Shown: positions 25,884 through 35,831 of the stretch, one piece after another
Numbering within the stretch: the stretch's first letter is position 1
How the letters are laid out: the number at the start of each line of letters is the position of its first letter
Assembly: GCF_001650345.1 (NCBI RefSeq)
Contig: NZ_LVHF01000010.1
Span: forward strand, 42,289-106,288
DNA: 64,000 bases
DNA from: Photobacterium jeanii
GTDB taxonomy: Bacteria; Pseudomonadota; Gammaproteobacteria; Enterobacterales; Vibrionaceae
Direction of reading: 5' to 3'
The notes under the pieces: model-generated
Database searches by the model: none
Seen by the model: the letters and a program-made list of their open reading frames with translations, nothing else
What the model was told of the DNA's origin: nothing
Made by a program: the position numbers and the translations under genes

Positions 25884-25919
25884 AAACCGCGCATTTTGTT
25901 TGGTTTTTCTACGCGGTTT
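25884..25919 (-). terminator. Inverted repeat downstream of ntrC
   Basis: AAACCGCG (25884-25891) pairs with CGCGGTTT (25912-25919), separated by 20 nt. On the minus strand it is followed by TTCCC, so it is a possible but imperfect terminator of the ntrBC transcript, 44 nt after the ntrC stop. Confidence 0.4.
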
Positions 25920-25962
25920 GTTCAGATAGCGTCGTGAATCGCTTTCCGGCCTTAGATGGTTG

Positions 25963-27363
25963 TTATAGATCGAGCTCTTTGAGCTTACGCGTTAAGGTAT
26001 TACGCCCCCACCCGAGGAGCTTGGCGGCTTCTTGTTTATGACCTTGAGTGTGCTCTAGTGCTGTGGTCAGCAATATTTTTTCAAACGCCGGCAAGGCATC
26101 GCTCAGGAGATCATGTTCACCTTGTTTGAGCGCTTGTTGTGCCCACTGTGCCAAAGCGTGATGCCAATTCGGATCATCGCTGGCAGCTACGGGTGCACTG
26201 TCTTGGTTCAGCTCTGGCGGTAAATCACTCGGTAAAATCTCTGAGCCACTGGCCATCACGGTTAACCAGCGACAGGTATTTTCCAACTGACGGACATTCC
26301 CCGGCCAATCGAGTTCGGTTAACGCGGCTTCTGTTGCTGGGTGCAAGGTTTTTACTTCCACTGCTAGCTCATCTGCTGCCCGTTGTAAAAAGTGCTGTGT
26401 TAGCTGTGGGATATCCTGACGGCGGTCTTTGAGCGCGGGCAAGTGTACGCGAATGACATTGAGGCGGTGGAATAAGTCTTCACGAAAATCGCCACCCGCC
26501 ACCAAACGTTCGAGGTTTTGGTGGGTCGCGGCAATGATCCGCACATCAACATTCACGGGTGAGTGGCCGCCTACTCGGTAAAACTGCCCATCAGCTAGAA
26601 CTCGTAGTAAGCGAGTTTGAATATCGAGTGGCATATCACCAATTTCATCAAGGAATAGAGTCCCGCCGTTTGCTTGTTCAAAGCGCCCTTGGCGCACACT
26701 ATTGGCACCTGTAAACGCCCCTTTCTCATGACCAAATAGCTCTGATTCGATCAAATCTTTGGGGATCGCCGCCATATTCAGGGCAATAAACGACTGGGCT
26801 TTGCGCGGGCTATGACGGTGCAAGGCTTGGGCAACCAGCTCTTTACCTGTACCGGATTCACCGTTGATCAGCACTGAAATCGATGAACGGGAGAGACGGC
26901 CAATGGCGCGAAACACCTCTTGCATCGCTGGAGCTTCGCCGATGATTTCAGGCGCGGGTTTACTCTCTGGGGCAGGCTGCTGCCGTTTTTGTTCTTGGCT
27001 GTGACTCACTGCGCGCTCGACCAAGCTGACGGTTTCGTCGATATCAAACGGTTTGGGTAAGTACTCGAATGCCCCTTCTTGGTAAGCATTTACCGCTGCA
27101 TCCAAATCTGAATGGGCGGTCATGATGATCACCGGCAGGCTTGGGTAATCTTGGTGTAGTGATTTGAGCAAGGTCAGCCCGTCGGTGCCCGGCATACGAA
27201 TGTCGGAGACTAAAACATCGGGTACGCTACGTTCTAAAGCCGCAATCACACTGTCGGCATCGGCAAAGGTTTCGCAGCGCATGCCAGCAGCGTTTAAGGT
27301 ACGTTCCAGTACCCAACGGATCGAGCTGTCGTCGTCGACGACCCAAATCATTCCTTTGCTCAT
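25963..27363 (-). CDS. glnG: Nitrogen regulation response regulator NtrC (NRI)
   Basis: Sigma-54 enhancer-binding activator of nitrogen-limitation genes. The receiver domain has D54 in [10 protein letters not shown] with acidic pocket DDD near residue 10. The central AAA+ domain has [15 protein letters not shown] (Walker A), the sigma-54 contact loop GAFTGA and [12 protein letters not shown] (Walker B). The C-terminal Fis-type helix-turn-helix reads [27 protein letters not shown]. 466 residues. AGGAGG precedes the ATG by five bases. It follows ntrB by 60 nt and the two form one unit under an NtrC box. Confidence 0.97.
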   Translation of the reverse strand: MSKGMIWVVDDDSSIRWVLERTLNAAGMRCETFADADSVIAALERSVPDVLVSDIRMPGTDGLTLLKSLHQDYPSLPVIIMTAHSDLDAAVNAYQEGAFEYLPKPFDIDETVSLVERAVSHSQEQKRQQPAPESKPAPEIIGEAPAMQEVFRAIGRLSRSSISVLINGESGTGKELVAQALHRHSPRKAQSFIALNMAAIPKDLIESELFGHEKGAFTGANSVRQGRFEQANGGTLFLDEIGDMPLDIQTRLLRVLADGQFYRVGGHSPVNVDVRIIAATHQNLERLVAGGDFREDLFHRLNVIRVHLPALKDRRQDIPQLTQHFLQRAADELAVEVKTLHPATEAALTELDWPGNVRQLENTCRWLTVMASGSEILPSDLPPELNQDSAPVAASDDPNWHHALAQWAQQALKQGEHDLLSDALPAFEKILLTTALEHTQGHKQEAAKLLGWGRNTLTRKLKELDL

Positions 27364-27423
27364 TCTGCCTCCTGAAAATGTGTGGTTATCGGTTGTATGT
27401 TATTGGTCTGATGTTGTTTGTGA

Positions 27424-28503
27424 TTATTTGATCGGTAAGAAGATAGAAAACTGGGTATGACCGGGCCAGCTTACCACTTCGATTTTACCTTGGTGTTGGT
27501 CGATTAAGTTTCTCGCTATCGACAGCCCCAGTCCGGTGCCGCCATCGCGTCCGGTGACCATGGGGTAGAACAGGGTGTCTTGAATATCGCGCGGGATCCC
27601 AGGGCCGTTATCGATAATGTCGATTTGGGCCGCGACCCGATAACGTTGACCGTGGATCAAGGTTTGGTGCGCAGTACGGGTTTTCAAGGTAATGCGCGGC
27701 GGCTCAAGGTTAGGCGACTCGGTCTGTTGTAGCGCTTGTGCCGCGTTACTGATGATATTTAACAGTGCTTGCTCAAGCTGCTCGGGATCCATCATAAAAT
27801 CGGGCAAGCTCGGGTCGTAGTCGCGCTCAATCGTTAGGCGCTCCCCACTTTCAACGCTGATCAGTTGCCGCACTTTTTCCAATACCACGTGAATGTTATC
27901 GACCTGACGACTACCGGGACGTTGCGGGCCCAGTAAGCGGTCGACCAGATTGCGCAGCCGATCGGCTTGCTCAATGATCATCTGGGTGTATTCGGTGTAG
28001 CTGGGATCGGGTAAGGTTTTCTCAAGCAGTTGAGCGGCGCCGCGTAACCCGCCCAGTGGATTTTTGATTTCATGGGCTAAGCCACGCACCAATTCTTTGG
28101 CTGCCTGTTGTTGAGCGTATTGGTTTTGCTCTTGGCTGATCCGTTTTTGCTGATCGATAGGCTTGAGTTCAAGCAAAATCAGCGATTCATGGTGCCAAAC
28201 CATAGGGCTAGCGTTGAGCTCAAGGGTATGGTGACGACCATCGATCACAAAGGTGACTTCACTGTCCGCCAGCCCTTGTCCGTTTTGCAGTCGGGTTTGC
28301 ACCAAATCGAAATCGAGTGAAGTGTGTTGCAACAAATCGGGGAAATAGCTGAATTGCAGGCGACGCTGGCTTGAGGCGAACAGTTGCTCGGCTGCTGGAT
28401 TGACGTAGCGGATCTGAAGGTTGTCGTCGAGCAGGGTCACGGCGGTGACCAGGTTATCCAGGATTAAATGATCGACGGTATGCGGCATCAATTCGGCTGT
28501 CAC
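27424..28503 (-). CDS. glnL: Nitrogen regulation sensor histidine kinase NtrB (NRII)
   Basis: Cytoplasmic kinase/phosphatase partner of NtrC, controlled by PII. 359 residues: an N-terminal PAS domain (~10-115), the H-box [16 protein letters not shown] with phosphoacceptor H144, the N-box [16 protein letters not shown], the D-box DNGPGIP and the G-box [17 protein letters not shown]. Start is GTG at 28503 with GGAAGAG upstream. An NtrC box lies 53-69 nt before the start, matching the autoregulated glnL promoter of enterics. Confidence 0.97.
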   Translation of the reverse strand: MTAELMPHTVDHLILDNLVTAVTLLDDNLQIRYVNPAAEQLFASSQRRLQFSYFPDLLQHTSLDFDLVQTRLQNGQGLADSEVTFVIDGRHHTLELNASPMVWHHESLILLELKPIDQQKRISQEQNQYAQQQAAKELVRGLAHEIKNPLGGLRGAAQLLEKTLPDPSYTEYTQMIIEQADRLRNLVDRLLGPQRPGSRQVDNIHVVLEKVRQLISVESGERLTIERDYDPSLPDFMMDPEQLEQALLNIISNAAQALQQTESPNLEPPRITLKTRTAHQTLIHGQRYRVAAQIDIIDNGPGIPRDIQDTLFYPMVTGRDGGTGLGLSIARNLIDQHQGKIEVVSWPGHTQFSIFLPIK

Positions 28504-28555
28504 GATTCTCTTCCTTAATATCGCGTTATGCGTGGAAAACCCAAGTCATTCGCTT

Positions 28556-28572
28556 TGCACTATATTGGTGCA
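28556..28572. promoter_or_regulatory. NtrC-binding box upstream of ntrB
   Basis: TGCACTATATTGGTGCA is an exact match to TGCACY-N5-RGTGCA and is almost a perfect palindrome. Its position implies NtrC control of the ntrBC unit, most likely repression of a weak sigma-70 promoter as in E. coli glnLp. Confidence 0.85.
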
Positions 28573-28626
28573 ATTAAGTGTAACCTGTCTGCCAGCATTG
28601 TGATAGCGGAAGATGCCGCGTGTTCG

Positions 28627-29226
28627 CTAGAGCCCTTTGTGGGGCTTAGGCATCGGCACGGGTGGCCCTTTTGGGTGCAAGCGTGATGCACGATGCAAGA
28701 AGACAGTGATCTTCTCTGACGATGCAATAACCTTGCCGTATTTTAATAACTTAACCTGTAGCTGGTGGCTGCCACGGTCGATGTTGACCAAACGCCAGTC
28801 GAGGCGGGTTTGTGCTTTACCGTGGGCTTTGCCATCAAGGTATAGCCGTGCGGTGTGGCCTTTATCCATCGCTCGATTCGCAACAGCTGAGACAGTAATG
28901 ATGCCTTCGTTGTTACGAATGGTTTGCTGGTGCAGCGGCGACATAATTTGGATGCTGGATGGGGTGGTGTGTTTCGGTAATTCGGTATCAAACAGCAGAT
29001 GGCGCTCGCCTTGGGATTGACTTGTGGCTGTCGGGGCGGTTGTCGGTGCTTTCTTCGATGGCGGTGGCACATCGATTTTCAGCTCTTTGGCCTGTGGGTT
29101 GGGTTGATCGGAAAAGTGCACCACACCGTTTTCGTCGGTCCAAGTGTAGATTTTGGCGTGCACACAAGGTGTTGCCAATGTGAAAAAGAGCAGCACAGAG
29201 AAGAGTGTTCGCCAAGGTTTGGTCAC
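28627..29226 (-). CDS. Secreted DUF4124-domain protein
   Basis: A protein with an N-terminal signal peptide (TKPWRTLFSVLLFFTLATPCVHA) followed directly by a DUF4124 domain (KIYTWTDENGVVHFSDQPN). A Pro/Thr-rich linker and an Ig-like/beta-sandwich C-terminal part (QQTIRNNEGIITVSAVANRA, LYLDGKAHGKAQTRLDW) follow. I place the start at GTG 29226 because GGGA lies eight bases upstream and the signal peptide begins there (199 residues); a TTG at 29286 would add 20 unlikely residues. It sits between glnA and ntrB, a placement common in vibrios. Function unknown; probably periplasmic. Confidence 0.82.
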   Translation of the reverse strand: MTKPWRTLFSVLLFFTLATPCVHAKIYTWTDENGVVHFSDQPNPQAKELKIDVPPPSKKAPTTAPTATSQSQGERHLLFDTELPKHTTPSSIQIMSPLHQQTIRNNEGIITVSAVANRAMDKGHTARLYLDGKAHGKAQTRLDWRLVNIDRGSHQLQVKLLKYGKVIASSEKITVFLHRASRLHPKGPPVPMPKPHKGL

Positions 29227-29294
29227 GGTTGCATCCCGAAAAACAGTTGAGTGTTCAGAGATTAGCGGCTCGGATCGATCAGGCAATAATAAAA

Positions 29295-29317
29295 CGACCC
29301 GCCTGTGAGGCGGGTCG
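29295..29317 (-). terminator. Rho-independent terminator of glnA
   Basis: The stem CGACCCGCC / GGCGGGTCG is followed on the minus strand by TTTTATTATT. Confidence 0.88.
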
Positions 29318-29349
29318 AAGTCTTATTTATTAACGAGTTTGTTAGTTAC

Positions 29350-30759
29350 TTATACTGAGTAGTAAAGTTCAAACTCAAGTGGGTGCGTGGTCATGTTCAC
29401 TTTCTCTACGTCTTGCGATTTTAGCTCGATGTAAGAGTCGATGAAGTCATTTGAGAACACGCCGCCGGCTGTTAGGAACTCACGGTCAGCATCTAGCTCG
29501 TCTAGGGCATCTTTTAGTGAGTAAGCAACGGTTGGGATCTCTGCCGCTTCTTCCGCAGGAAGGTCGTACAGATCTTTATCCATGGCTTCGCCTGGGTGGA
29601 TCTTGTTCTGAATACCGTCAAGACCAGCCATTAGCATGGCAGCAAAGCATAGGTATGGGTTTGCTGCTGGGTCACCGAAGCGAACTTCGATACGACGTGC
29701 TTTCGGGCTTGGTACCACAGGGATACGGATAGAAGCACTACGGTTACGTGCTGAGTAAGCCAGCATTACAGGTGCTTCAAAACCAGGTACCAAACGCTTG
29801 TACGAGTTGGTTGCTGGGTTGGCAAAGGCGTTGATCGCACGAGCGTGCTTGATGATACCGCCGATGTAGTAAAGCGCCATTTCAGATAGGCCGCCGTACT
29901 TGTCACCCGCAAACAGGTTTACACCGTCTTTGGCTAGTGATTGGTGAACGTGCATGCCTGAACCGTTATCGCCAACCAGTGGTTTTGGCATGAAGGTCGC
30001 AGTTTTACCGAACGCGTGAGCCACGTTGTGTACAACGTATTTGTACACTTGGATTTCATCGGCTTTAGTCGTTAGGGTGTTAAAGCGGGTTGCGATTTCG
30101 TTTTGACCCGCAGTAGCCACTTCGTGGTGGTGTGCTTCAACGACTAGACCCATTTCTTCCATGATCAGACACATTGCAGAGCGGATGTCTTGTGAAGAAT
30201 CAACAGGTGCTACTGGGAAGTAACCGCCTTTCACGCCCGGACGGTGACCTTTGTTACCGCCGTCGATGTCAGAACCTGTGTTCCATGCTGCTTCTACATC
30301 ATCGATTTTGAAGAATGAACCCGACATATCTGTCGCAAACTTCACGTCGTCGAATAGGAAGAATTCTGGCTCAGGACCAATCAGTACGGTATCAGCGATG
30401 CCGATAGCACGCATGTGATCTTCTGCGCGTTTAGCGATAGAGCGAGGGTCGCGGTCGTAGCCTTGCATGGTTGCAGGCTCAAGGATGTCACAACGAAGGT
30501 TAAGAGTTGCATCTTCGGTGAATGGGTCTAATACAGCGCTTGATGCGTCTGGCATCATCACCATGTCTGACTCATTGATGCCTTTCCAACCCGCTACTGA
30601 AGAACCATCGAACATTTTACCTTCTTCAAAGAAGTCGGCATCGATTTGGTGGGAAGGAATAGAGATATGCTGCTCTTTACCTTTAGTATCGGTAAAGCGT
30701 AGGTCGACGAATTTAACTTCATTTTCCTGGATCAGCGCGAGTACGTTTTCAACTGACAT
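29350..30759 (-). CDS. glnA: Glutamine synthetase type I
   Basis: Dodecameric ammonia-assimilating enzyme (glutamate + NH3 + ATP to glutamine). 469 residues with the N-terminal beta-grasp ([17 protein letters not shown]), the DGSS signature [13 protein letters not shown], metal-site [10 protein letters not shown], the ATP-binding [11 protein letters not shown] motif, and the adenylylation site Tyr398 in [11 protein letters not shown], so control by GlnE adenylylation is expected. GGAGG precedes the ATG by nine bases. Transcription is driven by a sigma-54 promoter with two NtrC sites. Confidence 0.98.
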   Translation of the reverse strand: MSVENVLALIQENEVKFVDLRFTDTKGKEQHISIPSHQIDADFFEEGKMFDGSSVAGWKGINESDMVMMPDASSAVLDPFTEDATLNLRCDILEPATMQGYDRDPRSIAKRAEDHMRAIGIADTVLIGPEPEFFLFDDVKFATDMSGSFFKIDDVEAAWNTGSDIDGGNKGHRPGVKGGYFPVAPVDSSQDIRSAMCLIMEEMGLVVEAHHHEVATAGQNEIATRFNTLTTKADEIQVYKYVVHNVAHAFGKTATFMPKPLVGDNGSGMHVHQSLAKDGVNLFAGDKYGGLSEMALYYIGGIIKHARAINAFANPATNSYKRLVPGFEAPVMLAYSARNRSASIRIPVVPSPKARRIEVRFGDPAANPYLCFAAMLMAGLDGIQNKIHPGEAMDKDLYDLPAEEAAEIPTVAYSLKDALDELDADREFLTAGGVFSNDFIDSYIELKSQDVEKVNMTTHPLEFELYYSV

Positions 30760-30843
30760 CTTGAGTAACCTCCGGTGTTAAGATTGGGCAACCGCCGCAA
30801 AAACTTAATTCAAGCTCGGGTAATGAGCGTCTGAAATGAGTAA

Positions 30844-30860
30844 AGCGAAAACTGTGCCAA
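30844..30860 (-). promoter_or_regulatory. Sigma-54 promoter of glnA
   Basis: Read on the minus strand, TTGGCACAGTTTTCGCT has GG and GC 12 bp apart and closely matches glnAp2 of E. coli. It is about 85 nt upstream of the glnA start codon; the transcript should start near 30833. Confidence 0.92.
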
Positions 30861-30920
30861 GTTTTAAATGCCGTCAAACCGCCCTTTTTTGGTGCTTTGA
30901 CAGCAAAAAGAATCCATTTC

Positions 30921-30937
30921 TGCACTGTTGTGGTGAA
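30921..30937. promoter_or_regulatory. NtrC enhancer site 1 of glnA
   Basis: TGCACTGTTGTGGTGAA matches TGCACY-N5-RGTGCA with one mismatch, about 95 nt upstream of the predicted start. Confidence 0.8.
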
Positions 30938-30941
30938 TGTC

Positions 30942-30958
30942 CGCACCAATGTGGTGCG
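30942..30958. promoter_or_regulatory. NtrC enhancer site 2 of glnA
   Basis: CGCACCAATGTGGTGCG is a perfect GCACC-N5-GGTGC palindrome, 21 bp (two helical turns) from site 1, suited to cooperative NtrC oligomer binding. Confidence 0.85.
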
Positions 30959-31157
30959 TTCGTGGCGATTCACGCTTGCAGTGCGTGTATTACCATAACC
31001 CAGCGTATGTGACTGTCAATCACCAACCCGCGTGAATTATGAACAATTCTTGATGACATTTGGGTTAAGTGCGGTGAAATTGATGGCTTGAATAAGGTGC
31101 TTCCCGCCTGTGTTTATCGCCCTTTTATGCCTTTCGCAGCATTTAATTCAAAAAGCT

Positions 31158-31173
31158 GGTGATATAAATCACA
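31158..31173. promoter_or_regulatory. CRP-like site upstream of typA
   Basis: GGTGATATAAATCACA fits TGTGA-N6-TCACA with one mismatch, about 110 nt before the typA start. It could also be read by FNR-type regulators. No experimental link is known to me. Confidence 0.45.
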
Positions 31174-31275
31174 TAATTCGTGGGTTTTGGCGTAAAATCT
31201 GTTAGATTATGAGCCGTTTTTTTAACCAAGTAGCTTCCCCAAGGTTGCTGCATGTTCTGAGTGAATGTGAAATCC

Positions 31276-33105
31276 ATGTCTAATCAACAGATCGATAAAT
31301 TAAGAAATATCGCAATTATTGCTCACGTTGACCACGGTAAAACTACCCTGGTTGACAAACTGCTGCAGCAGTCAGGCACGCTAGAATCTCGCGGTGAGAG
31401 CGAAGAGCGTGTAATGGACTCGAACGATATCGAGAAAGAGCGTGGTATTACCATTCTTGCTAAGAACACAGCAATTAACTGGAATGATTACCGCATCAAC
31501 ATCGTAGATACCCCTGGACACGCCGACTTCGGTGGTGAAGTAGAGCGTATCATGTCGATGGTTGACTCTGTGCTGCTTATCGTTGACGCAGTAGACGGCC
31601 CAATGCCGCAAACGCGTTTCGTAACACAGAAAGCATTTGCTCACGGTCTAAAACCAATCGTTGTTATCAACAAGATTGACCGTCCAGGTGCGCGCCCTGA
31701 TTGGGTTATGGACCAAGTATTCGACCTATTCGACAACCTAGGTGCAACTGACGAACAGCTAGACTTTAAAGTTGTTTACGCTTCTGCACTAAACGGCTGG
31801 GCGACGCTAGAAGAAGGCGAAACTGGCGAGAACATGGAACCACTATTTGAAACTATCGTAGAGCAAGTAGCGGCACCAGAAGTTGACCTAGACGGTCCAC
31901 TACAAATGCAAGTTTCTCAGCTAGACTACAGCTCTTACGTTGGTGTTATCGGTGTTGCACGTGTAACTCGTGGTTCTGTTAAGCCAAACCAACAAGTGAC
32001 TGTTGTAAGTGCTGACGGCAAACAACGTAACGGTAAAGTTGGTACTGTTATGGGTTACCTTGGCCTTGAGCGTCACGACGTTGAAGAAGCTAAAGCGGGT
32101 GACATCATTGCAATCACAGGTCTTGGCGAACTGAAAATCTCTGACACTATCTGTGATCAGAATGCAGTAGAAGCACTACCTGCACTATCTGTTGACGAAC
32201 CAACAGTAACAATGACGTTCCAAGTAAACACTTCTCCATTCGCTGGTAAAGAAGGTAAGTTCGTAACGTCACGTAACATCCTTGAGCGTCTGGAAAAAGA
32301 ATTGGTTCACAACGTAGCACTACGTGTTGAAGAAACTGAAGACCCAGATAAATTCCGCGTTTCAGGTCGTGGTGAGCTTCACCTATCTATCCTGATCGAA
32401 AACATGCGTCGTGAAGGCTTCGAGCTTGCAGTATCTCGTCCAGAAGTAATCATCAAAGAAGAAGATGGTCAGCTAATGGAACCGTTCGAAGTTGTGACTA
32501 TCGACGTACTGGAAGAGCACCAGGGCGGTATCATGGAAAACATCGGCCTACGTAAAGGTGAGCTGACTGACATGGCACCAGACGGTAAAGGCCGTGTACG
32601 TATGGACTTCATGATGCCTTCTCGTGGTCTGATTGGTTTCCAAACTGAATTCATGACACTGACTTCAGGTTCTGGTCTTCTTTACCATACGTTTGATCAC
32701 TATGGCGCTCACAAAGGCGGCGAAATCGGTCAACGTAGCAACGGTGTTCTTATCTCGAACGCAACAGGTAAAGCGCTGACTTACGCACTGTTCAACCTAC
32801 AAGAGCGTGGTCGTCTATTTACTGAGCACGCAGACGAAGTTTACGAAGGTCAAATCATCGGTATTCACAGCCGTTCTAACGACCTAACAGTGAACTGTCT
32901 GAAAGGTAAGCAGCTAACTAACGTTCGTGCATCTGGTACTGATGAAGCGCAAGTACTAACGCCTGCAATCAAGTACACTCTTGAGCAAGCGCTAGAGTTC
33001 ATCGATGACGACGAACTAGTAGAAGTAACACCAGAAAACATCCGTATCCGTAAGAAACTTCTTACTGAAAACGATCGTAAGCGCGCAAGCCGTTCTGCAA
33101 AGTAA
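31276..33105 (+). CDS. typA: Ribosome-associated translational GTPase TypA/BipA
   Basis: EF-G-like GTPase involved in 50S assembly and stress or cold growth. The ATG at 31276 ([20 protein letters not shown]) gives 609 residues as in other vibrios; a GTG 15 nt upstream is less family-like. G1 [16 protein letters not shown]2 RGITI, G3 [11 protein letters not shown] and G4 NKIDRPGAR are intact. The C-terminal TypA-specific domain with [13 protein letters not shown] is present. Codon use is distinctive next to its neighbours (frequent CTA for Leu, GTT/GTA for Val), the pattern of a highly expressed vibrio gene rather than transfer. It is divergent from glnA, as in E. coli. Confidence 0.97.
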   Translation: MSNQQIDKLRNIAIIAHVDHGKTTLVDKLLQQSGTLESRGESEERVMDSNDIEKERGITILAKNTAINWNDYRINIVDTPGHADFGGEVERIMSMVDSVLLIVDAVDGPMPQTRFVTQKAFAHGLKPIVVINKIDRPGARPDWVMDQVFDLFDNLGATDEQLDFKVVYASALNGWATLEEGETGENMEPLFETIVEQVAAPEVDLDGPLQMQVSQLDYSSYVGVIGVARVTRGSVKPNQQVTVVSADGKQRNGKVGTVMGYLGLERHDVEEAKAGDIIAITGLGELKISDTICDQNAVEALPALSVDEPTVTMTFQVNTSPFAGKEGKFVTSRNILERLEKELVHNVALRVEETEDPDKFRVSGRGELHLSILIENMRREGFELAVSRPEVIIKEEDGQLMEPFEVVTIDVLEEHQGGIMENIGLRKGELTDMAPDGKGRVRMDFMMPSRGLIGFQTEFMTLTSGSGLLYHTFDHYGAHKGGEIGQRSNGVLISNATGKALTYALFNLQERGRLFTEHADEVYEGQIIGIHSRSNDLTVNCLKGKQLTNVRASGTDEAQVLTPAIKYTLEQALEFIDDDELVEVTPENIRIRKKLLTENDRKRASRSAK

Positions 33106-33134
33106 TTTGCGGTATCGCTTAGCGAGCTAATAAG

Positions 33135-33170
33135 AATCCCTCCACGCCTCGGCCTGGGGGGATTTTTTTT
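33135..33170 (+). terminator. Rho-independent terminator of typA
   Basis: The stem AATCCCTCCA / TGGGGGGATT (33135-33144 and 33155-33164, one G-T pair) is followed by a run of T. Confidence 0.9.
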
Positions 33171-33185
33171 AGGGATAACTTAATC

Positions 33186-33716
33186 ATGCAACCTATCATT
33201 ATCAGCGGTGGCCCTGGCGCAGGGAAAACCAGTTTGCTTAACGCGCTAGCCAACAAAGGCTACCGTACTTTCCCTGAAGTATCGCGCACCTTAATCCGCG
33301 AGCAAGCCGCACTTAGCGATGGTGTTTTACCTTGGACTAACCTGCCTGCATTTGCGGCTTTGTGTCTTGAGTACATGAGCGCTCAACGTCGAGAAGCGCT
33401 GCGCAGCACCATGCCATCGTTTGTTGACCGCGCCATTCCTGATATTTGCGCCTATTTAGCTGTTGGCGGTGAACCTGTGGCGGCGCATTATCGTGATGCT
33501 GCGCAGGGGTATCACCCGCAAGTATTCTTTTGTGCCCCTAATGCCAGTATTTATGTCCAAGACGATGAGCGGCCGCATAGCTTTGCTGAGGCACAAGCAA
33601 TCCATGCACAATTGAAGGCGACCTATCAATCGTTGGGTTATGAGGTGGTGGATGTGCCGTGGGATGGCATTGAAGCGCGAGCCAACTGGGTGCTGGCTCG
33701 CATGCAGCAGGGCTAG
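33186..33716 (+). CDS. AAA-type P-loop ATPase/kinase-like protein (AAA_28)
   Basis: 176-residue single-domain P-loop protein: Walker A GGPGAGKTSLLN at the N-terminus, then FPEVSRTLIREQ, a Walker B-like SFVDRAIPDICAYL, and a C-terminal VVDVPWDGIEARANWVL. The family is the AAA_28/nucleoside-kinase-like group of uncharacterised NTPases, found near typA in many vibrios. The substrate is unknown. The gene is convergent with a DUF2959 lipoprotein gene and both stop codons share the palindromic CTAG. Confidence 0.85.
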   Translation: MQPIIISGGPGAGKTSLLNALANKGYRTFPEVSRTLIREQAALSDGVLPWTNLPAFAALCLEYMSAQRREALRSTMPSFVDRAIPDICAYLAVGGEPVAAHYRDAAQGYHPQVFFCAPNASIYVQDDERPHSFAEAQAIHAQLKATYQSLGYEVVDVPWDGIEARANWVLARMQQG

Positions 33717-34354
33717 GCTTTTTTCAGCTCGGCGATAAAACGTTCTGACTCCGCAATCGCAGTTTCCATATCAGTGATGGCGCGCTGAATATCACGCTGC
33801 AGGTTATTAAATTCCCCTTGCAGCGATCCAATTGCCGCCGCATTCAGGTTATGCTTGAGGTACAAGGTGTTGTCGCGCAGGGTATCCAATACGGGTGACA
33901 TCTTTTGCTCGGCACGGTGCATTGCACTGAGCATCGACTGGTACGAAGCTTTGGTGGCGCGCAGCTTGCTTTGGCTGTCGCGTTTGAGTTTGGCGCTAGA
34001 GTATAAAGCCAGCTCTTCTTGCCATTCGGCAAACAAGGCATCCGCGACATCTTCTATGGCGGCGATGCGGCTGCTGACTTTGTCGGCGGCATCGACACTG
34101 TTTTCGTACTGATCGTTAATGCTGTTGTATGCGGCTTCGAGTTCGCCGCCATCAAATTGATTCAGGGCTTTGAGTGCATCCAACGCACTGGTGAACTGCT
34201 CTTGGGCATCTTGTTGAGCTTCGGAGGCGTCTTCCACCCGATCAACCATTATGTCACGCTTGTGAACCCCGACTTGCTCCATCGCGGAATAGTAGGCACT
34301 TTGACAGCCAGAAAGAACGGATACACTTAAAAACAGCGCGAGCAGGTAAGGCAT
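33713..34354 (-). CDS. DUF2959 lipoprotein
   Basis: 213-residue lipoprotein: signal MPYLLALFLSVSVLSGCQSA with lipobox LSGC (Cys17), then a long alpha-helical, coiled-coil-prone body (AEQKMSPVLDTLRDNTLYLKHN, GEFNNLQRDIQRAITDMETA). The ATG at 34354 has AAGGAG six bases upstream; the longer frame is rejected. It belongs to DUF2959, of unknown function. It is divergent from yihY. Confidence 0.88.
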   Translation of the reverse strand: MPYLLALFLSVSVLSGCQSAYYSAMEQVGVHKRDIMVDRVEDASEAQQDAQEQFTSALDALKALNQFDGGELEAAYNSINDQYENSVDAADKVSSRIAAIEDVADALFAEWQEELALYSSAKLKRDSQSKLRATKASYQSMLSAMHRAEQKMSPVLDTLRDNTLYLKHNLNAAAIGSLQGEFNNLQRDIQRAITDMETAIAESERFIAELKKA

Positions 34355-34432
34355 AGAGCACTCCTTGTTGTAAATCAGATTGCCACCACTATGGTTAGGT
34401 AAGCAAAACGTATAACTCAATCAATAGATTAA

Positions 34433-35353
34433 ATGAATATGGCTGACAATAAGATAACAGGCAAGCTGCAATGGTGGTCGCATTTTAAAGTCGGGCTGGC
34501 TTTTGTGCGCTATTTGCAGCAACGGATAGTGCACGATCGTTTGACCGTGACCGCAGGCTCGATGGCATACGTGACGCTGCTGTCTCTGGTGCCGCTGATC
34601 ACCGTGGTGTTATCAGCGTTGTCGAGCTTTCCGGTGTTTGCTGGCTTGGGGGAACTGCTCCAAAATTTTGTGATCGAACATTTTGTTCCTGCTGCTGGCG
34701 AAGTGGTGAAAACCTACCTTAACGAATTTGTTGCCAATGCAGGCAAGATGACTGCCGTGGGGATCGGTGCCTTGTTCGTGGTCGCCATGATGTTGATATC
34801 TACCATCGACACCGCACTCAATTATATCTGGCGGATCCGTGCTAAACGTCGTCCGGTGATTTCGTTTTCTATTTATTGGATGGTGTTGACGCTTGGGCCG
34901 ATCTTGGTCGGTTCCAGTATCGCGGTCAGTTCGTACTTAGGCTCGCTCAATTTATTGGGTAGCGAGTTGGTGCACGGCTTTTTCCAACAAATGCTGCGCG
35001 GGTTGCCTGTGGTGATGTCGAGTTTGGCATTTTTGGGGCTGTATTTGCTGGTGCCCAATACCAAGGTCAAATTCAGTCATGCCTTGATTGGCGCTTTGAC
35101 TGCCAGCCTATTGTTTGAAACTAGCAAAAAAGGTTTTGCCCTGTACATCACCAACTTCCCGTCGTATCAGGTGATTTACGGCGCCTTGGCGGTGATCCCA
35201 ATTTTATTTGTGTGGGTATATTTGTGTTGGTGTATTGTGTTGCTGGGAGCGGAAATCACCGCTAGTCTCGGTGAGCGGCCACAATGGTGTCCAACAACTA
35301 AGACAACAATGTCAGAACAAAACCAAGATACTAAAAAGGATAATACGGAATGA
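34433..35353 (+). CDS. yihY: YihY/BrkB-family inner-membrane protein
   Basis: Polytopic membrane protein of the YihY/UPF0761 family, once misnamed RNase BN; molecular role unresolved. Six membrane segments are visible ([60 protein letters not shown], and three in the C-terminal half), with the conserved [20 protein letters not shown]. The hydrophilic tail is poorly conserved. 306 residues; a second ATG lies two codons in. The stop overlaps the dtd start (ATGA), so the two are coupled. Confidence 0.93.
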   Translation: MNMADNKITGKLQWWSHFKVGLAFVRYLQQRIVHDRLTVTAGSMAYVTLLSLVPLITVVLSALSSFPVFAGLGELLQNFVIEHFVPAAGEVVKTYLNEFVANAGKMTAVGIGALFVVAMMLISTIDTALNYIWRIRAKRRPVISFSIYWMVLTLGPILVGSSIAVSSYLGSLNLLGSELVHGFFQQMLRGLPVVMSSLAFLGLYLLVPNTKVKFSHALIGALTASLLFETSKKGFALYITNFPSYQVIYGALAVIPILFVWVYLCWCIVLLGAEITASLGERPQWCPTTKTTMSEQNQDTKKDNTE

Positions 35354-35787
35354 TTGCGCTGATCCAACGTGTAAGCGAAGCAAGTGTAACGGTCGACGGT
35401 CAGGTAACAGGTGCCATTGGCAAAGGGCTCTTGGTACTGCTGGGTGTTGAGAAAGACGACGATGAGAAAAAAGCGCAGCGTTTACGTGACAAAGTATTGG
35501 GTTACCGCGTGTTCGAAGACGACGCTGGTAAGATGAACCTTAACGTACAGCAAGCGGGTGGTAGCGTGCTCGTAGTGTCGCAGTTCACACTAGCTGCTGA
35601 TACTAACAGCGGCATGCGCCCAAGCTTCTCGAAAGGCGCAGCTCCAGCAGATGCGGAACGCATGTACGAATATTTTGTCGAATGTTGTAAGGATAAAGAG
35701 ATCCAAACCGAGACTGGCATTTTTGCAGCTGACATGAAAGTGGCACTGCAAAACGATGGTCCGGTGACGTTCTGGCTTCAAGTGTAA
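35350..35787 (+). CDS. dtd: D-aminoacyl-tRNA deacylase
   Basis: Removes D-amino acids from mischarged tRNAs (D-Tyr and others). The 145-residue protein has the active-site motifs [10 protein letters not shown] and the C-terminal GPVTFWLQV with the Gly-Pro pair that excludes L-amino acids. The start overlaps the yihY stop by four bases, an arrangement also seen in E. coli. Confidence 0.97.
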   Translation: MIALIQRVSEASVTVDGQVTGAIGKGLLVLLGVEKDDDEKKAQRLRDKVLGYRVFEDDAGKMNLNVQQAGGSVLVVSQFTLAADTNSGMRPSFSKGAAPADAERMYEYFVECCKDKEIQTETGIFAADMKVALQNDGPVTFWLQV

Positions 35788-35831
35788 GTCGGTTGCAACC
35801 ACTGCGGTAAGGACAAACAGAGAGGGAATTC

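Noticed and set aside
31276..33105. typA as horizontally acquired because of its codon use
   Set aside because: The CTA/GTA/GTT-rich pattern is that expected of highly expressed vibrio genes, and the glnA-typA junction is ancestral.
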